From Acheta domesticus (lineage: Eukaryota > Arthropoda > Insecta > Orthoptera > Gryllidae), in assembly GCA_031308135.1 (NCBI GenBank), contig JAHLJT010009419.1:34527221-34591220 (forward strand): a stretch of DNA of 64,000 nucleotides, written 5' to 3'. The notes beneath the pieces were generated by a model. The model was not told the DNA's origin. It did no database searches and saw only the letters and a list, made by a program, of their open reading frames with translations. The stretch's first letter is position 1. The number at the start of each line of letters is the position of its first letter. Made by a program: the position numbers and the translations under genes. Positions 11,473-24,357 of this stretch are shown piece after piece.

Positions 11473-14400
11473 ATGGTATCTCCTGGTGATGAGAGAGAAG
11501 AGAATGCAGGGAGAGAAGTTTTACCTGGTTTCAACACAATCGAAGATTTTACACAGGCATGTTAACTTAATTGCACTCGTAATTCATTCGTACAGAATGT
11601 TGAATTTTCTCAATGTTTTAATGTCTTTAGGCTGGATTTAAAGCTATCATGGAAGCAACAAAGTTTTCAAGTAAACTTCCTACTGGGCATTCATGGGATC
11701 TGTATAATGCCTATCCATCGTTTCAAAAAATAATGGATTCTGAAGGAAGAAGAATTTTAGAAATGTAATCAAATATCGTTTAATTTAATATTTTTAATGA
11801 AATTATTGCATTGTGTTTTGGTTTTTGTGGAAATGGAGATAGAATGTTTAGAAAAATTCAGATGTGAATATATTTTCTGTTGAATAGAATGAACATGGTA
11901 CTTGGGCATCAAGGAATAAGGGGTAATATTGCAATGCGAGATATGGAAGAGAAATATGACTTGCTTGTGGAATGCAATGATACAGTTCTGGAGCGTGTAG
12001 TAAGTAATTAAATGTGTCAATATAAAAAATATTGCTTGTAAAATTTTTAGAAACACGTAATGCGAACAGCATAACAAACTTCTATCATTATTTTTAACTA
12101 TTTGCGAGAACTGTAATTAATAATATCTGAATATATATTTATTTTAGAATTAATACTATAAAATAATACATGTTTTTAAAGATTTTCAAGCATGTTATGC
12201 CAATGGAACTTTTTATTAATGTGTTATATTATTTGCCTTCATTCCATGTCAATGAAAAATCATTAAATTGCAGGGCTATAACTTGGATGAACTTTCTGGA
12301 ATTCGACGAAATCCTGAACCCCTTCTTATTGAATCCACTGGGAATACTACACGTGTGATTAGTGGTGGAAGTTGGAATCGCAATATTTCGGTAAAGTGAT
12401 TGTAGTGAGTTGTATTGAATGTGTTTTTCTCAGGGAAAAAAGACTAATTGTGATTTATATTATAACTTATAGGACTCAGGCAAAACTAACTCTGTGACCA
12501 AGGTTCCTTTACGACTATTAACTGCCAAAAATATTGAAAGGCCACAGATAAAATTTAAAGATAAAATTGACAATAGCTCAAACCCTTTTGAACCTCGTAT
12601 AAAAGAAAAGCCAAATGCTTTAAAGCCACTTTCTATATTAGTGGAATTGAGTGAATCTGGAGAATGGTAAGTAGTTATTATCGAAACAGAAATATTAAGA
12701 AACACAGTATTGATGTTACTTGATCGTGATAGTTGACTTTTGATATCTTTCTCATTGAAATATTGTAATGTTCAATTTCCTTAGTTTTAGTCATCCTTAT
12801 GAATACGAATTGGATTTATTTAAACCTCCAGAAGATCAGTTAAAAAAGGTAGTACCTCAGAAGTATCCAGATCTAGACAAGACACCTTTGGTGATGGTAA
12901 ATACTCCAGATGATGTTCAGAATCTTCTAAATGATTTAAAGAAATACAGAGAAATTGCTGTGGACCTGGAGGTAAGTGTGTCATTTACATCTTTCATTGA
13001 ATTATCGAAAAAAATAATTAAATATCTAAGGCTTGATTCTTTGTATCAGTTTATCAGAATGTTTGTTCTTCATAGAGCTTTGTTTTTGTGAAAAAAATTA
13101 TTTTGTGTTCTTTTTTTTAGCATCATTCGTATCGCTCATTCCAAGGTATTACATGCTTGATGCAGATATCAACACGAGATACAGATTATGTTATTGATAC
13201 TTTGGAATTACGTGACAAATTGTATGTTTTAAATGAGGTTTTTACGGATCCCAAAGTTGTCAAGGTATTTTCATTCTTCTTTAATTGTCCAAACATAGTG
13301 CACTTGTAGAAAATGTTTTAATTAGTATTCTTGAATTTAGGTATTTCACGGTGCTATTTGCGATGTTGAATGGCTTCAAAGGGATTTGTGTCTTTATGTT
13401 GTAAATATGTTTGACACACATTTGGCAGCAAGAATGTTAAACTTTCTTCATCTCTCTTTGGCATATTTACTGAAACATTACTGCAATGTAGCTGTGAATA
13501 AACAATTTCAGTTGGCTGATTGGCGAATTAGGTGGGTACCATTAGAGATCGTATGTTGTATAAAGAATGTTCTTTATTCTCAAAAGGAATAGGAAGGTAT
13601 TACATTAAAGTGGACCTATTGCAAAGTATGAATTTGTTTCATACTGACTAATATGCTTGCAGACCTCTTCCCAATGAGCTTGTAAATTATGCAAGAGAAG
13701 ATACTCATTATTTACTCTATGTTTATGATTTAATGAAAAATGCTCTAATTGAAGGAGCGAATGGTCAGACTAATCTCCTACTGTCTGTTCTAGAACAGAG
13801 CAAAGAAGTATGTAAGAAGGTGAGTGTTAAGATATTTTTATTTGGATTGGACTATTGTCATTAAGTTTTTTGGTGTGGTTTACTAAAGAAAATGACGAGT
13901 GTTATATTGCAATTTGCTCATGGTTTTTCAGAGATATGAAAAACCTTTATGTACAGAGGACAGTCACATGGATTTGTATCGCAAAAACAAGAAAATGTTT
14001 GACAACCGGCAGATGTATGCTTTTCGTGAGTTATACTTGTGGAGAGACAAAACCGCTAGAGAAGAAGATGAGAGCACTGGGTATGTTAATCTAGCTGTTA
14101 TTTAGTTAAAAATCTTTTTGAATGTGCCTGCATTCATAGAAAGGAAACTATTTCAGTGCATATTTTCCATGAGTTATGAGGATTTGTGGAAGTGGAGGTG
14201 CGCAAGGGGTGATGGATGCACATACGTTTTCCATCACTGGGGCTGAAGTTCAGTCTCCAACCAATCAGTCTAAGTGACTTAAGCAGATGAAGGATCACTG
14301 AACCCCAATAAATAAATAAAGAAATAATGATTTGAACTAATGTTCATGACTTTAGGTTCCATGTTGCTGTAAAATGTATGTTTTCTTTTTCTGATCATTT

Positions 14401-17400
14401 CCATTTGTTTATTGTTCTCATTTTTTGCAGATATGTTCTACCCAATCACATGTTGATGAGCATTGCTGATGTGTTGCCAAGGGAAATGCAAGGCATTTTA
14501 GCTCTCTGTAGCCCCATACCTCCCCTTGTTCGACAGAATCTCGTGAAATTGCATCAGATAGTCTTGAAAGCTCGAGAGCAATCACTAACAAGGGTTAGCA
14601 CTTGAATTTTTACAATTTAAAAAAATGTTGAACTGTTCATGTATGCTGTCTCTGTACTTGGTATTGAGTTCTATAGTTTTATATGATCTTTCCGTTTCTT
14701 ATGTTTGCAGCCTGTTATGGAAGACGAGGCTCGTATGAGACCAATAGCCCAAGTAGTGTGGAATAAGCTTGATTTGGACAGCCCGTTGTATTGTCCTCAT
14801 GACATGAAGTACAGGCAAGATTTTCGTGAAGATCTGCCTACTGTTTTAAATCCATTGGGACAATCCCTTATTAATGTTCAAAACTCAGAGCAGTATTATA
14901 ATCCATCTCCACACATCACATTGTTTGATAGTTGCTCTGAATCTGAGGTATTATATTCATGTTCAATTTATGTTTGCTATGGTGCTTCCCGTAGTTAAGA
15001 TAGTTAGGTGCTTCCCGTAGTTAAGAATCATCAGATTCCTTACATTGTGTGGATCTTTGATATTTTTTTCTTTCTTTCTTAATTTTCTGGAGTATCATCC
15101 TTTTAAGACAGGACTTCTTATCTACTCCACATTTCAGCATATTTTTCCAGTTGTTCTTCATGTTAGGCAAGGCAGATTCATGGTAAGAATTGAGTTAAGA
15201 AAATAATTAAAATAGTTGAAGTTCTCTTGAGCCACTCACTCTGACAGAAAAGCACATCTTGTTTTGTTTTTTTTAAGGACAACATTATTGTTGGTCATAT
15301 TGCATGTTTCCGAGAGTTGGACCTCACTTTTTGCCATATTTATGCCATGCCTATGAATTCAAAAATATAATGCCATTTTGAGTATTTCTTGCAATCCATT
15401 TAGAGGTGTTATGAAATACATTACTTAAGCGATATTTGTTAAAGTAATAAGGCATGAAGAATGAAGATGAATGAAATGGTATTTCACATATTGAAGGCTT
15501 ACAATTGGATCAGATAAGGTTCATCTGTAGAAGGAATTAATGCCAAGGCAATGAAACCATGCTTATGTGCCGTGTGGTCATATCCAGTGAAATGAATGCT
15601 TTCTGTAGCCCCATTCCTCCCCTAGTGCAGCAGAATCTGAAACTAATGCACATCATACATTTACATAATACATAGCCTACAATGTGTGAGTCATTCTATT
15701 TCATTTATCTTCAGTCTTCATGCCATTTGTTCTGTATGTAAGATCACTATGTGCTATTTGATCATTACTATGTCGTGATTACAATGTTTGATTCCATAGC
15801 TCAGTCGATAGAGTGTCTTGATAAACAAAGTTCCCAGAGTTGGTTCTCAGTGGGATCAAAATATTTGCTCTTTATTAAAATCTATTTTCAGTATTTGTTA
15901 GCAAACATACAACATATTGATAGGTATTATGTTGAATAGAATGGAAGAGTTAGTAATAAGGTCTTTGCGTTATTTAAGCTGACATATATGCTCGCTTATA
16001 AGTAGAGGGTGGATTTATATGCACTTAAAATCGTCAAAATATGCATGCATTGATGCACCTAAAATCAGTGAAATACCCACCAAAAAACTGACAATATGCC
16101 TTTGAAATCTGTCAATATGCTCAAGAAATGAGGATTCATTATAAATAAATTACTTCAAATGTACCAATGTAAATGATTTTTATTCACACACAGTACATTT
16201 ACTTACATGCATTGTTGTGACAATATATAACCAGTTGTTTTTCAATGTTTTCTACTAACACAGATATTCTTTTGTCTGTTAGAATGTTTTTGTAACTAGA
16301 AAATGTATGTTTCACTTCATAAGAAGTTAAGGGGCAATACTTAAATAAAGCCACTTCAGCAGGAGAATAACCCTGCAGTTCCTTGACAGATTTTCCAGTT
16401 AGTGCTTCACTTACATCAAGAATAAATTTCATATCAGGATTTCTGGCTTCTACTTTTTCAATCTTTGTTTTTAAAGTTTGTCCAACTCCTGGTCTAACCT
16501 GTTTTGTAAATGAATTATACAGTTCAAAAGCTACCGAAAGTGGCATTCCCCAAGGATCGAACCTGGTGATTGTCGGGGGCAAATTTTCAAAATGAACTTA
16601 CTTTCAAGATGCCAACTTGCTCTGGAGACCATTGACATTGCACGCTTTTATAGCAGCCAGTATATTTGCGGCTTCTCCTTTGCCCAGCGTATCCAGTTTA
16701 TGTCCTACAAATAGTTGTAGTAGAACAGGGCAGCTTCAATCCAAGTTACCCAGTGATTAAGAATAGGCTCTTGAGATTGGCGTTGACCTGGTAGTAACTG
16801 CATGTACTGTCTGACACTTAATGGAGCCTTCACAAACACCTTCTTGAGTGAGGAAATCACTTCATTTACTTCCGGAAACTGATGGGGTATCTCCTCTGCT
16901 ACTCTATGTAATCCATGAGCTAGGCATGAAATGTGAACCAATTTCGGATAGAGTACTCTCAGAACTTCAGCTGCCTTGATCACAGATGGTGCAGCATCAG
17001 TTATCAAAATTGCAAGCTTCAGTTTTTCTTCAAAAGCCTACAGAAAATGTGTATCGTGAACAACTCTGGCAATAGCTGAATATTTTGTTTGTACAAGAAC
17101 TTTGAACATAATCGGATAAGGATTTCCTGGCTCATTAGAACAAAGATTTCCTATGACAACATTTGCAATATATCTGCCACACGAGTCGGTTGTCTCGTCA
17201 CGGATAGCCAAATGTCAGAATCACCAATGTCCTCTCTAATCTCTTGCTTTACTTCATTGTTCAGAGGTGTTAGATATCCCTTTATTAATGTAGATTCTTC
17301 AGGAATATTTCTCTGGCAGTATTGCAGGAAATTTTAAAACTGCTGATTATTCAGTATTTTAAACAGAATGTTAGCAGAAACGAGGGCCTTGCACATATCA

Positions 17401-20400
17401 CTCCAAAACACGTACTGCTGCTCTACTGCTTTGTTTCCAGAAATGTCTGCCAGATTTACATGTTTCTTCATTTTTCTCTTGGAAGAATTTTTCACGTGTG
17501 TCGCCATCTTAATGCGCTGCATAATTTGGAATTTCTTGTCGCAAGAAACCTAGAATTCATGTAAAACATGCAAATAAGTCAACTGTTTCTGATTGAAAAA
17601 ATTCAAAATGCATTTCATTTAAAAATTACGTTCCCCTGGATTTATTTACATACTTACATGTTTGTTACATGCTTGACGTAAAACAACTTGTCCGTCAGTT
17701 GACAGAGTGGTGTCCTCTTGAATCCATTTTCAACGCAAAACACTTCTGAAAAATTTGTTCTTCGCCAACATGGTGAAACACCCCATTGAAACCGCCGCAC
17801 TAATCAAAATACTGTGTTTTGAATGCGATGAAATGAATTGTCAATTAATTTTGTTCCCTTCAGTGAGACTATTTCTCTGAATTAACTGCAGTGCGCTTTA
17901 TCCTACCAGTAAACGGATCGCAGGATAGCTGACAGTGCATCTCTAAACGCAGCAGATATCAGTTTTTGTAATGTAAGTCCACAAGCTGCCTATGAGCAAA
18001 GCTATTTCTTAGAATTTCTGTCTCTGTCTGACATCTCACATTGTTAGTGATACTCTCATGAGGGATTGAAAAAAATTAGCCTACCTTACAAATCAGCTGC
18101 TGAAGAGATAAGTAAAGCGACAGTCTTGAGAAGGTCAATAATTTTAAAATATGCATCAATATACACAAACTACTGATATATGCACCTATTGCGAATATAT
18201 GCAAAAATATGCACTACAAAACTTTATATATTCCTTTCTTGGGGTCTGAATCGTACTTTCTTGCAAAAAGCATATCATTCGGTCATGAATAAAATATGCA
18301 ACTAAGGTAAAATCCGCCCTCTACTTATAAGTGTGTAATAATAATTTCATGAAAACAAGAATTTATTTTGTTAGTTTCAAAAACATGTGAAAGACAAGAA
18401 TGTTCTTTGGATATTATATTAAGAATAATTAATATAATTTTGGGTGCTCTGGATATTATTTCTGGTAGAGGTAACAACTGATATAGACCCCTCTCTATAT
18501 TAGTTGCTACCTCTACCAGATACTTGAGATTTGATGGGTTATTAATTAATTAATACATTTAATTAAGTGATATAATTAAAGGGCTTGGGATCACATTGTA
18601 TTTTGTCACTTTTGACAAAAATTGAGTTAGTGTTACCATGGACCCTACACCACATATGGCTCTTAGCCTTCCAGGTTGCACCTGTAAGTAGTATTAAATT
18701 TTGTCAAATAATGGTTAAGTAATACAGTATTGTTTGTTATGGATCCCATGGAGGCCTGGGGATGAGACACATTTTGCTTTGTTATTCAGTTTCTCTCTGT
18801 AATGGCATAGGACTATATTTTTATTTAATTGATATTAAGGGTTTGCAAACTTTTGACCAATAGGAGGAAAGTGAAGAAAATGATACGTTGGAGACACAAA
18901 CAAGACATTTGTTTGTAAGCCCATATGAACGTTATAAGAGTGCACGGCCCTTCATTGAAGCTCAAGAGAGGGAGAAACAAGAAGCGTTAGAAGCGCAGGC
19001 AAGAATTGCTATAGAAGAAGCTGAGAGCAGAAAATCAAATAAGGTAATTGTGTTCAGAACTGAATTAAAAATAGTGAATTTGATCTTAATTACCTAAAAA
19101 AGATTCAATACCTGCTAAAAGATATAGGATAATTTTATGGAATTATTTAATTTTGGTTGACCAATGAACCAAATTTGTCAAATTTAGAAGCATTTCGATG
19201 GGGTGTAATTTATTTTCACTCTTTTGTTGTTGTTCTTCAGTATTTATTGTACATATTCTCAAAAAGGAAATTAACATTTTTTTTTTAAATATCCCAAACA
19301 TAAGAAGTTTGTGCTGATGTCTTGATTTTTTATAGATGCAGTAAACTACCATGTACAGTAAAACATCTCAATTTTCACAATCCTCTGTTTCCTGAAAAAT
19401 AGGCAATATTATAAATATTTCTGAGCACCCCCTTAATCTTCAATACTGTTCAACCAAAATCTTCAATTTTAGAAGGATTTCACAGTTCTTGTTCATGTCA
19501 GCTAATTCATTAGTACAAACTTTTTGATGAGCACAGTTTCTGAATGCTCACAAGAGCTTCAAATGTACTGAGATCATGTACGAATTTCACAGTATTCGAA
19601 TTTAATCAGGATGAGTTGGTCCAAGACAATATACCCATGTAATATAAAGATTGTTTATGTTACATAGCATGGCTTAGCAAGTCAAGCACGGTTCAATCAG
19701 TATAATTCATCCCTAATGGATTGCTTGCTAGTACATTTCCGTGTCAAAAATAAATCCATGATGTAAATGTTGTTGGTACTTGAATGTAAGTGCAGTACAG
19801 ATATGGAATAGCCTTTTGTTTATCGAACCACAATTTAGCATTGTTTTGGCCAGGATGTACATAAAAGAACACGAAAATTATTCATATATAAATCGGGACA
19901 AAGCTTTACTATCAATTTTTATGTTGTCAAATGTGTATGTATATAATGTTTTACAAACCATGCCAGAAATGATCTGTGGATGATCAATAGAATAAAATTA
20001 TTGGTATTGGTAGCAGTTGCAGAATGGTTCAACTGTATCACTATGAATCCTGTAATTTGAAAAAAAGTTTTCATTTATCAAAGTACTTATAGTGCCACTC
20101 AGAAATATTTTATTAATTTTTATTACAATAACTTATTTATTTTTCAACTTGATAAGCTGTGATAACTCCAGATTCAATTCCAAATAATATCAAATGTAAC
20201 ATTATCTTGTAAATGAGGCAGTTGAATCAAATTGTAATTTTCCCTGTTGTAGATGTCATTGGTTTTCACAGTTATGATCATATATAAATATTAGTAAGAG
20301 TCTAAAATAGGAAATATACTTTTTCTCAGTGGCCAATAACATACTTACAACGAATGTATTTGAATAAATGCTCATGTGGAAATGAATTCAAGCGATCAGA

Positions 20401-23400
20401 TTTCTAAAGTGGAAGTCGACCTTTTTGGGATTCTTCCATGAAAACGTACAGAACGATTTATATGTTTTGATAATAACAACTTGCTGAAACAAGGTTTGTA
20501 ATGCATTTTGTATTTGTAGATTAATTCATGCAGATGGAAGCTGTTTACTAAATACTGTAGAATAATTTTATTCAAAAGAAAATCGGCTATATTTATGTAA
20601 TTATATTTAAGAATGCTCTATTGAGTAAATAATAGAGGTACACACATTACAAAAATTCCGTAGATTTTTGAAGCTCTTTTTGAAAATGTTTGTACAGTAG
20701 TTTGGTGCTAATAGATCTTTTATAGTGAGTAGTTTCACTGCGTTGAATATAAAGTTTGTAAGTTGAAGTAACAGTTGAACAAAAATTGAAATTATAATTT
20801 ATTATGGAAATGTGATACTAAACACAAATATAAATATTCTAAGAGCAACATAAATTGTAAAATAATTCAAAATTTGACAATGATGTAATACTATATTGTA
20901 TATAAAGAGATAATTTCCCAAACTGATTTTACTGGCATTATGACACAACTATGATTTGAGAATTGACAACTTCTTGTGTGGCATCTGTGATTTGTGCAAA
21001 TGAACTTGAAAGAACAGAAACAAATTTCCGAAAAATCTTGTTTTTTTGCGCTATATCACTGTTGCAGCAAATAAGTAAAAACACCTAATATTCTTGACAC
21101 TCAATGACCAACAAGTTTCTGCAAATCCATATCTGACACATTTATCCACCACATACATTTCCCTTCACATTTTGGAATTTGAGGAGAAAGTATATGTATC
21201 TAAATTGAGACTTCCAAACAGTTTTAGGATCATAGGTGACTCGTTTTATGATGAGAGTGAAATTTTTTTTTTTTTTCAGGACCTGCAACAAGAAGTTAAA
21301 GAAGAACCTGTTTGGTCAATCAATAAAGAAAAACAGGTAAATTTAGTGCTTATTTTAGATGAAATAGTGACTGGGAGGTACTAGGTTCAAGTCCCGATGG
21401 TGGCAGGATTTTTGACTCTAGCTAAATAGCTAGGTCGAATTCATACACTGTCTGGAGGAGAATTCTAATGGCCGGATGCTCTGATCAGTAGTTTTCTGTG
21501 GTTTCAATGATTGATACCATGTGAATGCCAAAGCTATACCCTAACAAACAGGCCACAGACTGCACATGATCTTTCCTTCCCCTTCCTAACTTACACACAA
21601 ACTTTACATTATTACATACGCTGAGAGAACGGTCAGTAGCTTGAAGCTTGTCCCAACTGGGACGGTGCCCCGTTGGTTGGAGATACCTGGTTAAGGGAAC
21701 TCCACTAGCCAGCAGGTAGTTTGGTACCGGATCTCTCCATCCAGCAGGGGAAGATCACTGTGGAAAAAAAAACATGCACTACACATGTGGGACTAATGAC
21801 CTTAGCTGTTGATATGCTCAGAATCACTAAACAATCAATCATAGATAGAATAGTTAAAAAGAATTGTGTGATTAATAATGGAATGATGATTATAGTGCTA
21901 GATTACATACGATCCTTGGTGATCTAGATTTCCATGGCAGTTGTTTGCCAGCCTCTTCAATGTCTTATTCTTTTTTTGGCTCCTTGTACTTGTATACATT
22001 CGCCTTCTTGCTGACTTCTGCCCTTATTGATAGCCTTTATCCAGTGTAAATTAGTTACTTTTTTATTTCTTCATGTCATCTCATTCTGCTCGTTTCCCAA
22101 TTTCTAGTTTCATTCATTAAACATGAACTTTCCTTCTACAATGAATTCAGTCACCTTGCAATATGCTCAAAGAATGAAATTTTTTGTAGCTCCTTCAAAT
22201 AGAAATCAGGCTTCACTTTTTTCAATATAGATTTGTTTATCTTTGAGTGAATAAGGGAGTAAATTACTTAAATAGTAATGAAATTTTATCTGAATTCTGC
22301 AGACAATTTTCATATCATTTTCTGTCATATAGTTCTTAATTCATGATTGAATTCATGTATTAAATTTAAGTCAAATAATAGTTTTAGAAGGCCACCTTCA
22401 AAGTGTAGGGACTAGCATGTCTATACTGCTTTTCACGTTGTGAAGGTCTAGTTGCCGACGCATGTTCGCTTCCCCGCTCACTCCGAAATTGTCAAAATCA
22501 CAACTTCCTTTCTCAATATGTGCATCTATTATTTGCTTATTCACACAGTTTGTGCTTATTCGCACACTGCATGTGCTTATTTGCTTGTTCGCACAGTTTA
22601 TTATTATTATAGTCGTAATATTTTTATTAGTGGAAATATCTAATACAAAGGGACCTTTGTATTGTTTTTTTTTTCTTCAAATTGTAAATTGTTGATTTTG
22701 TCATCAAATATTGATTAATTAATTTATGCAATAAACAAAATACTATGACCAACATTTAGCCAACTTTCATCATAGTACATTATATTCCCGCACCACAAGA
22801 AAACTTTATTTCTCATGATTACCATCGTGTTCCTCATAATTTTCTCTACAAGTCTATGTTTTTTCTTCTTACATTTGCAACACCACAATTTAGCAACAAT
22901 GCACGAGAATCTTCCATAAGAATAACATAACAGCATTAACATTAACAGCATTTCCATAACAGCAATTGTGCCTTCACGGCGTGGAAATGAATGTAGCTGC
23001 AATATGAAGGTTCAGGTCTGGATGTCTGGGTATTTGATTCCCTGGTGATCCTGGGAAAAATTTCAACTTAGGATTGAGTCTGGATCAGGTTGCACAGCCT
23101 TGTGAGTACAAATTGAGGAGCTGCCTAATTGAGATAGGGGTTAACAGGAGTTTTTGCTCTGACCATGCATCACCCATGTGCAAGCCCTTCCAGTAAACGA
23201 AAGGGGCAACCCACTCGATCAGCTCTGACTCTTCATGAATTGTTGCACCAAAACTAATGATGATTAGTTTTAGAATTTTTCTATTTTTAAGAATTAGGTA
23301 CATTGTATAATATTTCCTTTAATTGCAAAATTAATTTGCAGATTGGTAAAAGAAAAAGAATTAAAGAGGAAAAAGATGACAACAGTGCTGAAGCTTCAAC

Positions 23401-24014
23401 ACCACATCACAAACCTAAGCAACCCAGAGTTGATAATAGTAATCAAGCTGTCCCTCCACCCAAGGAAAAAATTCATGGTAAAAGAGATAATCCAACAGAA
23501 GATTCTCCAGGACCCTCAAAGAAGAAAAAGCTCAACCAAAAAACACAAGGAACAGGAACTCAAATCAAAACATTAAATGAGAAAAGCACAGAGGAGCCAA
23601 AAGCATTTGATTTCAGCAAAGTGGATTTCAACAAATTCCAAGGTGGCAGCACAAAGGAGTCCTCAAAACAATCAAAGAACAAAGGATTCAAACCTAAAGT
23701 ATGTGAATTTTTAATGGACTCATATATACTATCTTTTATAATGCATACTTTTATTTTGTTTGTCAATGATTTTTAATATAGATAGAATATTTATTTGGCT
23801 ATATACATTTGTTCTAGTTTTGTGAGGTATTGTAGATTAGGTTACAATTGTATAATTTTATGACTCTTAAAAAAGCAAATTATCCCAATTAGTCTAATTT
23901 TACATAATTAAATTGAAAGTACTGTAACTGTTTAACTGTTCCTCCCACACCCCACACAACTAGCTTTACTATCTTTACTTATTTAAATCAATGATCAACA
24001 GCAGCAGCAGCAGC

Positions 24015-24064
<50 letters not shown>

Positions 24065-24304
24065 CCCCTACAACACATTGCCTATGTTCATGACCTCTAC
24101 TAGCCCCCACTTTCCAAGATACGTCACATAAATTTACAATAATGTGGGCTGTGACCAGCTCCATATGGATAATACCTCAAACAGTAGTCTCTGTCATAGT
24201 GCTGCCAGGGTTCTATCTACTCAAATAAAACACCTGTGTGAGAGAGAAGTTACTTAAAAATCTCTCTTTAAAAACATGAAATTTCTCTCTTATTTTACTG
24301 CATA

Positions 24305-24357
<53 letters not shown>

